This document shows positions 51,793 through 60,388 of a stretch of 64,000 nt of DNA, piece after piece. This DNA comes from Mycolicibacterium sp. YH-1 (GTDB taxonomy: Bacteria; Actinomycetota; Actinomycetes; Mycobacteriales; Mycobacteriaceae). Below the pieces are notes generated by a model. The model was not told where the DNA came from. It did not search any database and saw only the letters and a list, made by a program, of their open reading frames with translations. Every line of letters begins with the position of its first letter. Positions within the stretch are counted from its first letter, which is position 1. Position numbers and translations under genes: made by a program. The stretch lies in NCBI RefSeq assembly GCF_022557175.1, contig NZ_CP092915.1, positions 3,162,001 to 3,226,000 on the forward strand, read 5' to 3'.

Positions 51793-53244
51793 ATGACGGC
51801 AGAGAACGTGGCGGACCCCGCTACCGCGCACGAACAGAGTCAGGGGAGTGGCTCCGAGCCGGAGCTGAAGCGAACTCTGGGCTCGTTTCAGGTGTTTGCG
51901 ATCTCGTTCGCGTTCATCTCGGTGGCCGTCGGCATCTTCGCGACGTATGACGATGTGCTTGTCAGCGCGGGTCCGGTGGGGATCTGGCTGTGGATCGCCG
52001 CCGCGGTCGGGCAGGGTCTGGTGGCGCTGGTGGTGGCGCAGTTCGCGGCCCGCATCGCGTTGAGCGGCTCGTCCTATCAATGGGCTTCGCGACTGGCGAG
52101 CCCCAGGATCGGCTGGCTGTTCGGCTGGTTGACATTCTGGTACCTCGCCATCGCCGTGGTGGCGCTCGACAATGCGCTGGCCAGCCAGGCGCTCATGCCG
52201 CTGCTCGGCATGGCCGAGGACGAGGGCTCGGCCCGGCTGATCACCGTGGCGATCATGATCGTTCAGGCCGCGTTGGTCATCGCCTCCACGCGGCTGCTCG
52301 GCATGATCACCTCCGGCGCGGTCGGTGTTGAGCTGGCCATCGTCGTGGTGTTGGTGATCGGTCTGGCGGCCGTCATGGTGTTCACCGGCAGCGGCGACGT
52401 CGACAATCTCACCTCCCGCGGCATCACCGCCGATTCGCCCGACTACTTCGCCATCGGCGGCGGGTTGATGGCCGGAATGATCATGGGCCTCACCACACTT
52501 GTCGGCTTCGACTCCGCGGCCAATCTCGCCGAGGAGGCCAAGGACCCCTTCCGCAGTGTTCCGCGCGCGATCGTGGCATCGGTGGTCGCGGCGGGCGTGC
52601 TCGGGCTGGTGTTCCTGATCGCTCTCACCGTCGCGATCAAGGACGTCACCGCGGTGAGCACCGGCGGTTCACCGGTGGCCGCGATCATCCGGAGCCAACT
52701 CGGCCCCGTCGCGGAGCGAATCCTGCTGGCAGGACTGGTGTTCGCGATGTTCGGTGCCGGGATGGTGGTGATGGCCGCCTGCTCGCGGCAGGTGTTCGCC
52801 ATGGCGCGTGACGAGCGCTTCCCCGCGCACGCCCTGATGCGACGGGTCAACCCGCGCACGCAGACCCCGGTGCCGGCGACCATCCTGATCCTGGCCGTGG
52901 GGATCGTCCTGATGCTCGCACTGCCCGGTGAGGCACTGCTGCAGCTCATCATCGGATCGACCATCCTGCCCGCACTTATCTACGGCGCGATCGTCATCCT
53001 CTACCTGGTGGTGCGTAAACGCCTGGAGCACAAGGAGGGTGGCTTCAGCCTCGGGCGCTTCGAACTGCCGGTCGCCGTCGCGGCGATGATCTGGGTGGCG
53101 TTCGTGCTCTTTGTGCTCGTCACCCCCGAGGCCGCGTTCGTGCCCGTCCTCATAGTGCTTGGCCTTATCCTCGCCGGCGGCGTCTACTTCGCCACGATGC
53201 TGGTGTTCCACCGCGAGGTGCTTGACGCCGAGGCCACCGAATGA
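51793..53244 (+). CDS. APC-superfamily amino acid/amine permease
   Basis: 483 residues and about 12 membrane helices. After a polar start, LGSFQVFAISFAFISVAVG opens the APC fold; GSSYQWASRLASPRIGWLFG and MGLTTLVGFDSAANLAEEAKDP are the family substrate-path motifs. ATG 51793 (MTAENVADP) lies 11 bases after ggaagg; the open frame extends upstream but without a site. It overlaps the BBE oxidase gene by ATGA, suggesting import of a substrate used by that oxidase. Likely cargo is an amino acid, polyamine or amine. Confidence 0.88.
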   Translation: MTAENVADPATAHEQSQGSGSEPELKRTLGSFQVFAISFAFISVAVGIFATYDDVLVSAGPVGIWLWIAAAVGQGLVALVVAQFAARIALSGSSYQWASRLASPRIGWLFGWLTFWYLAIAVVALDNALASQALMPLLGMAEDEGSARLITVAIMIVQAALVIASTRLLGMITSGAVGVELAIVVVLVIGLAAVMVFTGSGDVDNLTSRGITADSPDYFAIGGGLMAGMIMGLTTLVGFDSAANLAEEAKDPFRSVPRAIVASVVAAGVLGLVFLIALTVAIKDVTAVSTGGSPVAAIIRSQLGPVAERILLAGLVFAMFGAGMVVMAACSRQVFAMARDERFPAHALMRRVNPRTQTPVPATILILAVGIVLMLALPGEALLQLIIGSTILPALIYGAIVILYLVVRKRLEHKEGGFSLGRFELPVAVAAMIWVAFVLFVLVTPEAAFVPVLIVLGLILAGGVYFATMLVFHREVLDAEATE

Positions 53245-54638
53245 CCTCGGCCACTGCACGACCGGCCGGGTTGACCGGCCGAGTCGTGTGTCCGGCCGAC
53301 TCCGAGTACCCGACGGCAAGCGCCGGCTGGAACCTGCTCTTCACCCACGAACCGATGGTGATCGTGTTCGCCCAGGAGACGCGCGATGTGGTCAACGCCC
53401 TCACGTGGGCGCGGCAGAACGGTGCCCAGGTTCGGGTGCGGAGCGGTCGACACTGCCTCGAGGGCTGGTCCAACGTCGACAACGGGATCGTGATCGACGT
53501 CAGCGAGATGAAGTCGGCATCGATCGACCTGGTCTCGAACACGGCGACAGTCGGCGCGGGGCTCAACCAGTTGGAGGCCGTGACCGAACTCGGCAGGGCC
53601 GGCGTCGCGGCGCCGACCGGGACCGAGGGGACCGTCGGACTGGTCGGCGCGACGCTCGGCGGCGGCTTCGGGCTGCTCACCCGCAGCTTCGGCATGGCCT
53701 GTGACAACCTCCTGGCGGCGGAGGTAGTCATCGCGTCGAACGGCGGTGGTGCCACAGCGATCACCGTCGACGAGACCGAGAACGCCGACCTCTTGTGGGC
53801 GCTGCGCGGAGCAGGAAACGGCAACTTCGGGATCGTCACGTCTCTGACCTACAGGACTCGTCCACTGTCGCAGACCGTTTACGTCACCGCGACATGGCCA
53901 GGCCTGGACGACCTCTCGCAGATCTTCGACGCGTGGCAGCGCTGCGCCCCTCACGTTGACGACCGCCTCACCAGCCAGCTCGAGATCCACCGCGAGGAGA
54001 TCGCGTTGATCGCCGTTCTCGCATCCGGGTCGCAGGACGAGGCGATGCGGCTGCTGGCGCCGATCCTGTCAGTGGGCAGTCCCGTGGTGTCATCGACGAG
54101 CGCCAGCTGGGCCGACACCTACGCGGGTTTCCAGGTCCCGACCCTCCAGGAGCCCGCGAACTGGAAGTTCCTCTCGCAGTTCATCAGTGACCCGTTCCCG
54201 GCTGCCGCGATCGACCTGGTCGCCTGGTTCATGTCGAGGGCCCCGACGCCGGACTGCAACTACTTCGCCAACGCCCTCGGGGGAGCCGTCACGGGTAGTG
54301 AGCCCTCCGGCGGCGCGGCGTTCGCGCACCGCGACGCGCTCTTCTACGCCGAGCCCGGCGCCGGCTGGGGCACCCGTGGTGGATTACCGGCGACGGCCGA
54401 CCCACTGACCGCGACGTGCCAGTCCTGGATCGACGAGTTCGGAGAGGCGTTGCGGCCCTTCGTGAGTGGCGCCTACGTGAACGTGCCGAATGTCGGCACG
54501 GCGGACTGGGGAAGCGCCTACTGGGGATCCAACCTCGACCGCCTCCGCACGATCAAGGCGACGTACGACCCGCACAACGTGTTCAGCTTCGAGCAGAGCA
54601 TTCCCCCCGCCCCGCCACCGGAGGACAGGGACACGTGA
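53241..54638 (+). CDS. FAD-linked oxidase, BBE/vanillyl-alcohol oxidase family
   Basis: 465 residues. The FAD domain contains VRVRSGRHCLEGW, where His71 is the expected 8-alpha-histidyl attachment residue; the usual second Cys of bicovalent enzymes is replaced in GTEGTVGLVGATLGGGFG, so attachment is probably single. The C-terminus YWGSNLDRLRTIKATYDPHNVFSFEQS is the BBE tail. The gene overlaps the permease before it and the DUF4239 gene after it. It oxidises a sugar, alcohol or amine; the substrate is not shown. Confidence 0.88.
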   Translation: MTSATARPAGLTGRVVCPADSEYPTASAGWNLLFTHEPMVIVFAQETRDVVNALTWARQNGAQVRVRSGRHCLEGWSNVDNGIVIDVSEMKSASIDLVSNTATVGAGLNQLEAVTELGRAGVAAPTGTEGTVGLVGATLGGGFGLLTRSFGMACDNLLAAEVVIASNGGGATAITVDETENADLLWALRGAGNGNFGIVTSLTYRTRPLSQTVYVTATWPGLDDLSQIFDAWQRCAPHVDDRLTSQLEIHREEIALIAVLASGSQDEAMRLLAPILSVGSPVVSSTSASWADTYAGFQVPTLQEPANWKFLSQFISDPFPAAAIDLVAWFMSRAPTPDCNYFANALGGAVTGSEPSGGAAFAHRDALFYAEPGAGWGTRGGLPATADPLTATCQSWIDEFGEALRPFVSGAYVNVPNVGTADWGSAYWGSNLDRLRTIKATYDPHNVFSFEQSIPPAPPPEDRDT

Positions 54639-55426
54639 GCCGATGGATCGTGACCCACATCCCCGCCGGGCTGCTGCTCGTCGGCCTGATCGTCGTCGTG
54701 GCCGGCGGAGCGATGCTCGCCCAGATGTACCTGCGGCGCCGGTTCCCGGTGCTCACGCAGGACGGGCACAACGACGTCACCAAGTTCACCTACGGCTTCA
54801 TCGGATTCGTCTACGCGTTCTTCATCGGCTTCGTGGTGTCCTCGATGTGGGGTCAGGTCAGCACCGCAGATCTCAATGCACGCGCCGAGGGCGCCGCGGC
54901 GGCACAGATGGCCAGGGACTCGGTCGTATTCGACACCGCAGACCGCGATCGCCTCCGGCAGAGTCTTCTGGACTACGAGCGGGCCGCCGTGGACGAGTGG
55001 ACCCGAGCGGGTGAGGTTCGCTCGCGTGAGGCCGACAATGCGCTGGCCCGCCTCTACGCCGCCTATGGCCAGGTCAAGGCCACGACCGACACCCGACAGA
55101 AGATGCTCGCGACGTCGTTTGCGAACCTGGACAAGGTCAGTCAGGCGCGGACCGTGCGAGTGCTCACGGCCCGCGATGACACCGGACCGCCCTGGCCGCT
55201 GTGGGTGGTGATCTTCCTGACGAGCGCGATGGTGGTCGGCACTGTCGTCATCTACGGCGTCGAACGACCCGTGCTGCATTACCCGATGGTGGCCATCGTC
55301 GGCACGATCGTCGCCGCCAATCTCTTTCTCGTACTGGAACTGTCCCATCCGTACGTCGGGGCGATCTCGACCTCCTCAGACCCGCTGCAGGAAGTGGAAT
55401 GGGTGCTGTCCCAACCCGTTACGTAA
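54635..55426 (+). CDS. DUF4239 (bestrophin-like) membrane protein
   Basis: 263 residues. Helix 1 (IPAGLLLVGLIVVVAGGAML), helix 2 (FGFIGFVYAFFIGFVVSSMW-like), a long soluble middle with ERAAVDEWTRAGEVRSREAD, then two C-terminal helices (PLWVVIFLTSAMVVGTVVIYG, MVAIVGTIVAANLFLVLEL). This layout is the DUF4239 family, thought to form channels. GTG 54635 overlaps the BBE stop (GTGA), making a three-gene unit permease-oxidase-channel. Convergent with the deoR gene 16 bp away. The function is unknown. Confidence 0.82.
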   Translation: MSRWIVTHIPAGLLLVGLIVVVAGGAMLAQMYLRRRFPVLTQDGHNDVTKFTYGFIGFVYAFFIGFVVSSMWGQVSTADLNARAEGAAAAQMARDSVVFDTADRDRLRQSLLDYERAAVDEWTRAGEVRSREADNALARLYAAYGQVKATTDTRQKMLATSFANLDKVSQARTVRVLTARDDTGPPWPLWVVIFLTSAMVVGTVVIYGVERPVLHYPMVAIVGTIVAANLFLVLELSHPYVGAISTSSDPLQEVEWVLSQPVT

Positions 55427-55442
55427 CGGCCTGGACCAGCGG

Positions 55443-56216
55443 CTAGACCTGGATCACCTCGACGTCAGCGGCGCGCAGGCGCTCCTGCCATTCGGGGCCC
55501 ACCTGATTGGTCACCAGCACGTCGACGTCTGACCAGTCGATGGATCCGGCGCGGGAGCGCTGCCCGACCTTGTTGCCGTCCGCGAGCACCACGACCCGGC
55601 GTCCCTGTCGAGCCATCGCCGCCGCGACCTCCGCGTCGAGGAGGCTGTTGTAGCGCGGCCCGAGCTCGAGATCGATTCCGTCGCAGCCGAGGAACGTCGT
55701 GTCCACGGTGATCTGAGACAGTGCCGCGGTGGCCAGAGGGCCGCTGGTGCCGAACGAGGATGCCCGCAACGCCCCGCCGATCACGACCACCTCGATGGCC
55801 GAGACGCTGGCCAAGCGCTCCCCGAGGTTGAGCGCAGATGTCGCCACCCACAACGGTTTTGCCTGCGAGACCAACTCCTCGGCCAGCGCGAGGGTCGTGC
55901 TGCCATCGTTGAGCAGCAGCGATGCCGGCGGATCGATCAACTTGGACGCCGCCAGCGCGATGGCGCCCTTCTCACGCGCGTTTCGCTTGCGCCGAAGCTC
56001 GAAGGCCTCGTCCAGCGTGCTGGAGGACGTCGTCAGCGACGCGCCCCCTCGGACGCGCCTGACCAATCCACGCTTCTCCAGTGCCGCCAGATCACGGCGA
56101 ATCGTCGGGGCGCTGGCACCGGTTGCACGCTGCATGTCGTCAATGGAGGCGAACTGTTGGCGCGAGATCAGGTCCAGTAGGTGCGCGGTGCGCTCCTCGG
56201 CGTGTTGGTCGGGCAC
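55443..56216 (-). CDS. DeoR/GlpR-family regulator of the adjacent kinase operon
   Basis: 257 residues. The N-terminal HTH (ASIDDMQRATGASAPTIRRDLAALEKRGL, with RRDL as hallmark) is followed by the DeoR sensor domain: LLNDGSTTLALAEEL, LVVIGGALR-like VVVIGGALRASSFGT and DTTFLGCDGIDLELG, the sugar-phosphate site. It is divergent from the kinase gene across about 110 bp that hold an inverted repeat and several GATC-containing half-sites. It probably represses until a phosphorylated substrate is bound. The start is GTG 56216. Confidence 0.88.
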   Translation of the reverse strand: MPDQHAEERTAHLLDLISRQQFASIDDMQRATGASAPTIRRDLAALEKRGLVRRVRGGASLTTSSSTLDEAFELRRKRNAREKGAIALAASKLIDPPASLLLNDGSTTLALAEELVSQAKPLWVATSALNLGERLASVSAIEVVVIGGALRASSFGTSGPLATAALSQITVDTTFLGCDGIDLELGPRYNSLLDAEVAAAMARQGRRVVVLADGNKVGQRSRAGSIDWSDVDVLVTNQVGPEWQERLRAADVEVIQV

Positions 56217-56229
56217 AGATGCACTCTAC

Positions 56230-56261
56230 TGATGATCACTAACGATCAGTATCGATCATCA
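56230..56261. promoter_or_regulatory. Inverted repeat between deoR-type gene and kinase operon
   Basis: TGATGATC (56230-56237) and GATCATCA (56254-56261) form perfect arms with a 16-bp spacer. More GATC half-sites follow at 56274-56277, 56289-56292 and 56298-56301. The density of GATC in the divergent region fits a multi-site DeoR/GlpR operator. Confidence 0.6.
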
Positions 56262-56326
56262 AGTTGTCAGATATGATCGGTTGTGATTCGATCGTGTGAT
56301 CGTCGTCTCGATTGGGAGGTTCACGA

Positions 56327-57874
56327 ATGGTGGCGCATCAAACGCCGGTCCGCGTGTGGGCGGGTGTCGACCAGGGCACCACGAGTACCCGGACCAATCT
56401 GTACGACGACTCCGGTACCTGTGTCGCGTCCGCTCGGCGCCAGTCACTCACCAGGCACCCGCGCCCCGGCTGGGATGAGCAGGACGGCAATGCCCTCCTC
56501 GCCGCCATCGAGGACACCGTCCGCGAAGCCGTCGCATCTGTGCCGGGTGCCGAACTGGCGGGCATCGGTCTTGCCAATCAGGGCGAATCGATCATCGCGT
56601 TCGACCGACGCACTGGCGAACCGCTCTCACCGGCCATCCTGTGGTCCGACCGTCGCGCCGGCGCGATTGTCGACAGCGTGCGGGCGACGCCCTCGGCGGC
56701 ACGGATCGAGGACGTCACCGGGTTGCGGCTGGACCCGTACTACTCCGCGGCCCGGATCGCATGGGCACTGCAGCACCTCCCGGAAGTGGCCGCCGCGGCG
56801 GCGTCCGGGACCCTGGCCATCGGCACACTCGATACGTTCTTCATCCATCGCCTGGCGGGAGGGGCGTACCTGACCGATCCGTCCACCGCCAGCCGGACCC
56901 AACTGATGGCGTTGGACGATCTGCGTTTCGACCCAGCGACCGCGGCCGCCTTCGGAATCGACATCGACCTGTTGCCCGCCATCGTTGACACCGTCCTGCC
57001 CGAACCGCTGCCGACAACGCTGGGAGCGCCGCTGTACGCCAGCGCGGCCGACCAGCTGGCGGCACTGGCCGCTCTCGGCGCCATCGCGCCGGGTGACACC
57101 AAGATCACCTATGGCACAGGCTGTTTCATCGACACCAACGTCGGTGCCCAACCCCGACGCCCGGGCCATGGCCTCATGCCGACCTACGGGTGGACAGTGT
57201 CCGGTGAGCCCAAGGCATGGGCGATCGAGGGCGGTGTCTTCAGCGCCGCGACCGCCATCGACTGGCTCGTCAGCCTCGGCCTCGCGCAGGACGCCTCGCA
57301 GGTCACAGCACTGGCGGCCGCCGCTGCGGCGGTGTCGAACCACGACCTGCGCATGCAACACCCGCTCTTCCTGCCGAGCTTCACCGGAATCGGTGCGCCG
57401 TGGTGGCGACCCGAGGCCGCCGGCGTGCTGGCGTGCCTGCGCGCCTCCACCACCCGGGAAGACCTGGCGTTCGCCGTCGTCGACGGGATCGCGCACCGTG
57501 TCACCGACGTCGTCGACTCCATCGATGCCGAACTCGGCGCAGCGGCGGTGCTACGCGCCGACGGTGGATTGAGCGCAAACAAGGCGCTCATGCAGCGCCA
57601 GGCCGACCTCTGCGGACGCCCCATCGCCATCGCCGATCACCACGACAACACCGCGGCAGGGGTGGCGGGCCTGGCTGCCATCGGCGCCGGCGAACTGGAT
57701 CTGGCCGGACTTGCCGCACGTGCCAAGTTCACCTGCACCGTCGAACCCACACTGCCCGAGAGCCAACGGAATCTCGAGCGAGCCAGGTGGCGTGAGTTCG
57801 TCGAGGCGACTCCCGCGCTAGAGCCGCCCGCGCTGACAACTGCCGCCCAACGGCGGTCCGAGGAACGGATTTGA
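56327..57874 (+). CDS. FGGY-family kinase, glycerol-kinase-like with altered substrate residue
   Basis: 515 residues. Phosphate motif GVDQGTTSTRTNLYD, then GLANQGESII, AILWSDRR, LDPYYSAARIAW and ASAADQLAAL, aligning with glycerol kinase. The glycerol contacts Glu (in QGES), Trp (ILWSDRR), Tyr and Asp are kept, but the Arg of the classical QRET is Gly86 here, so the substrate may not be plain glycerol. ATG 56327 lies 7 bases after GGGAGG. It shares one base with the next gene, a GlpA-like dehydrogenase. Confidence 0.85.
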   Translation: MVAHQTPVRVWAGVDQGTTSTRTNLYDDSGTCVASARRQSLTRHPRPGWDEQDGNALLAAIEDTVREAVASVPGAELAGIGLANQGESIIAFDRRTGEPLSPAILWSDRRAGAIVDSVRATPSAARIEDVTGLRLDPYYSAARIAWALQHLPEVAAAAASGTLAIGTLDTFFIHRLAGGAYLTDPSTASRTQLMALDDLRFDPATAAAFGIDIDLLPAIVDTVLPEPLPTTLGAPLYASAADQLAALAALGAIAPGDTKITYGTGCFIDTNVGAQPRRPGHGLMPTYGWTVSGEPKAWAIEGGVFSAATAIDWLVSLGLAQDASQVTALAAAAAAVSNHDLRMQHPLFLPSFTGIGAPWWRPEAAGVLACLRASTTREDLAFAVVDGIAHRVTDVVDSIDAELGAAAVLRADGGLSANKALMQRQADLCGRPIAIADHHDNTAAGVAGLAAIGAGELDLAGLAARAKFTCTVEPTLPESQRNLERARWREFVEATPALEPPALTTAAQRRSEERI

Positions 57875-59328
57875 TGAGCACACAGCATTACGACATCGCG
57901 GTCATCGGCGCGGGTGTGATCGGGGCGGCGATCGCCGCTGAACTGTCCCGTCACGACGTGCGTGTGGTCTGGTTCGAAGCCGCGCATGACGTCGCCGAGG
58001 GTGCCAGCAAGGCCAACTCGGCCATCGCGTGCACCGGCTACGACATGCCCGCGGGAAACCTGGAATCACAACTGATTCGTGAGTCCAATCCCGACTGGGA
58101 GAACCTCTGCCGCGCACTGGATGTACCGTTCCGCCGCATCGGCGCGCTATCGCTGGCCTTCGATGACGACGACGCGCAGTCGCTGCAACAGCTCGCGGCC
58201 CAGGCGGCCGATATCGGAGTTCACGCCGAACTTCTGTCCGGGGCGGCACTGCGTCGGGAGGCCAAGACGGCCGCACCCACCGCAGTGCAGGCGCTCCATG
58301 TGCCCGCGGAGGGCATCATCGATCCGATCAGGCTGACCATCGGGCTGGCCAAACTCGCGGTGTCCAACGGCGTGGACCTGCGTCGCTGCGCGCCGGTCAC
58401 CGGCTTCTGGCACCACGAGTCCGGTGAGATCAGCCACGTCGTCACCCCGGGCGGGGCGGTATCGGTCGGCGCGGTCGTCAACGCCGCAGGCGTCAACGCC
58501 GACCACATCACCGACGCCGCGGATGCCGAGCCGTTCACGATGTGGCCGCGCAAGGGCCAGTTCCTGCTGCTCGACCGCGCGGTGGGACACCTCGTCCCGA
58601 AGATCATGTCGACCGCACCCACACCGCACACCCGCGGGATCTACGCGGTTCCGACCACCAACCGGACGGTCCTGGTCGGTCCCACCGCGGTTGACGGACT
58701 GGACCGCGCCGACAAGACGACCGACGCCGATACCCTCGACTCCGTCTGGGCACGCGCCCAGCGACTGCTCCCGGACATCAGCCGCCGCTACGTCACCAAG
58801 GCGTTCTCCGGCCTGCGCCCGGCCAGCGATACGACCTACCGTCTCGAGGTCTCGCTGAAGGTGCCCAACCTGGTGCACGCCAACGGAATACGCTCGACCG
58901 GCGTGTCGTCCGCGCCGGCGGTGGCGCGGTACGTCGCCGACCTCGTCGACCGCAACATCATCGAACTCACTCCCAGGCCGGACGTCAAGACGGCCATCGA
59001 CGCCCTGCCCCGGCTGGCCGAAACCACCACCGATGACGCGGCCATCGGCTTCGTCGCTCGCCCGTGCGCCGCGCCCGACGAGCACCCGATGGTCGTGTGC
59101 GCCTGCGAGCACGTCACCGCCGCGGAGATCGCCGCCGAATGTCGCGGCCCGGTGCCCGCCACCTCACTCGACGGGATCCGCAAGCGGACACGTGCGATGG
59201 CGGGGCGGTGTCAGGGCGCGTACTGCTCGGTCGGCGTCAGCTTCATCCTCTCGGCGTCCACCGGCGAACAACCGGGGCAGATCCGCCAGGGCGAACCGGA
59301 GTCTCAGTGGCAGGCCGACACGAAATGA
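57874..59328 (+). CDS. GlpA-like FAD dehydrogenase with C-terminal BFD [2Fe-2S] domain
   Basis: 484 residues. FAD motif IAVIGAGVIGAAIAAELSRH opens a DAO/glycerol-3-phosphate-dehydrogenase domain (GASKANSAIACTGYDMP, VNAAGVNADHI, RPASDTTY). The last 90 residues hold MVVCACEHVTAAEIAAEC and AGRCQGAYCSVG, the C-x-C...C-x4-C pattern of BFD iron-sulfur domains, as in GlpA of GlpABC. ATG 57874 overlaps the kinase stop by one base. It would oxidise the phosphorylated product of the kinase and pass electrons to the next oxidoreductase. Confidence 0.87.
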   Translation: MSTQHYDIAVIGAGVIGAAIAAELSRHDVRVVWFEAAHDVAEGASKANSAIACTGYDMPAGNLESQLIRESNPDWENLCRALDVPFRRIGALSLAFDDDDAQSLQQLAAQAADIGVHAELLSGAALRREAKTAAPTAVQALHVPAEGIIDPIRLTIGLAKLAVSNGVDLRRCAPVTGFWHHESGEISHVVTPGGAVSVGAVVNAAGVNADHITDAADAEPFTMWPRKGQFLLLDRAVGHLVPKIMSTAPTPHTRGIYAVPTTNRTVLVGPTAVDGLDRADKTTDADTLDSVWARAQRLLPDISRRYVTKAFSGLRPASDTTYRLEVSLKVPNLVHANGIRSTGVSSAPAVARYVADLVDRNIIELTPRPDVKTAIDALPRLAETTTDDAAIGFVARPCAAPDEHPMVVCACEHVTAAEIAAECRGPVPATSLDGIRKRTRAMAGRCQGAYCSVGVSFILSASTGEQPGQIRQGEPESQWQADTK

Positions 59329-60119
59329 CAAGAGCGCATATCGCCATAGCCGGTTCCGGATTGGCCGGCCTGCACAGTGCAGTCACCCTCAGCGCCTCCG
59401 CCGACGTGACCGTCTATGAGCGGCTTCCCGTTCCGGGCGGCGAGCACTGGGAGGATGTCGAGCACCGCCGTCTCGTCCGCCAGGCCATCACCAACGGTGT
59501 CCGGTTCTGTGCGGGCACCCAGGTGATCCGCTGGGAGGGTGATCGACTGCTCGCGGTCGGCGAGCGGGGCGGCATCGCGCCCGCCGACGCACTCGTCGTC
59601 GCCACCGGGCACCGGCCATCGACGCGGTCTGAACTCGGCATCAACGGAGACAGGTGTGCCGGCGTCCTGCCGGCCACATTGGCCCTGCATCTGCTCAAAC
59701 AACAAGTCCACCTTGGCGACAACGTGATCATCGCCGGCACGTCGCACTGGTCGGCCGAATGCGCGACCGAGTTGAACTCGGGTCCGTCGCCGGCGGCTTC
59801 GGTCGTGTCGATCGGTGTGGGCGCCCGGATCTCGGCAACGCATGGCATGCCCAGGATCGCCGGTGTGACAGTCGAGTCCGAGACCGAGAGTCGACACCTC
59901 ACCTGCAACTGTTTGATCCTCGGTGCGGCTCCGGTGCCGTATCGCAACATCGACGGCGCGATCCTCGACGACGCACCGGTCGTGTTCGCGCAGCGCCTCA
60001 CCGATGAGCACGAGCCCGCAGGCCGGATCGGAATACGGTCCGCGCATCAAGCCCTCGCGCTAGCCGGCCACCAGTTGCCCCATGTTCCAGTCACTCCCAG
60101 GATCGGACTACCCCAATGA
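59325..60119 (+). CDS. FAD/NAD(P)-dependent oxidoreductase, GlpB/HcnB-like partner
   Basis: 264 residues. FAD motif IAIAGSGLAGLHSAVTLS, then DALVVATGHRPSTRSELG. It is shorter than stand-alone pyridine-nucleotide oxidoreductases, as seen for the partner subunits of GlpA/HcnC-type dehydrogenases. ATG 59325 overlaps the previous stop (ATGA), and its own stop overlaps the next small gene in the same way, so it is made as part of a complex. Residues VIIAGTSHWSAECATEL mark the NAD-binding part. Confidence 0.82.
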   Translation: MTRAHIAIAGSGLAGLHSAVTLSASADVTVYERLPVPGGEHWEDVEHRRLVRQAITNGVRFCAGTQVIRWEGDRLLAVGERGGIAPADALVVATGHRPSTRSELGINGDRCAGVLPATLALHLLKQQVHLGDNVIIAGTSHWSAECATELNSGPSPAASVVSIGVGARISATHGMPRIAGVTVESETESRHLTCNCLILGAAPVPYRNIDGAILDDAPVVFAQRLTDEHEPAGRIGIRSAHQALALAGHQLPHVPVTPRIGLPQ

Positions 60120-60346
60120 AAGTGACATCGCCCGTCGGCGAGTTCCCCTACACCTTCGAACGAATCCGGCTCGAGGGATCACACCTGATCGCCGAAGGAC
60201 GAATGGGCACCTGGCCGGCACGGATCGAGGTCGGCGTCAGCGACATACCGCCGCCCGTCCGGATCGGCGTACTCGCCGCGGCGGTCGGTGCGCTGCTCAC
60301 TGCGGTCATCGGACGCCGACGGAAAAACAAGCCCCGCAACGTTTAA
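60116..60346 (+). CDS. Small single-pass membrane protein of the kinase-dehydrogenase operon
   Basis: 76 residues: a polar 48-residue start (FPYTFERIRLEGSHLIAEGR) followed by one hydrophobic helix (IGVLAAAVGALLTAVIG) and a basic end RRRKNKPRNV, giving an N-out or membrane-anchor topology. It has no Cys, so it is not the DUF1667-type protein found in related operons. It overlaps the preceding gene by ATGA. It may anchor the dehydrogenase complex to the membrane; no homologue is recognised. Confidence 0.7.
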   Translation: MKVTSPVGEFPYTFERIRLEGSHLIAEGRMGTWPARIEVGVSDIPPPVRIGVLAAAVGALLTAVIGRRRKNKPRNV

Positions 60347-60388
60347 CAGCCCCACCCACCATTCAACGCTCGGAAGGAAGAACCGCCC

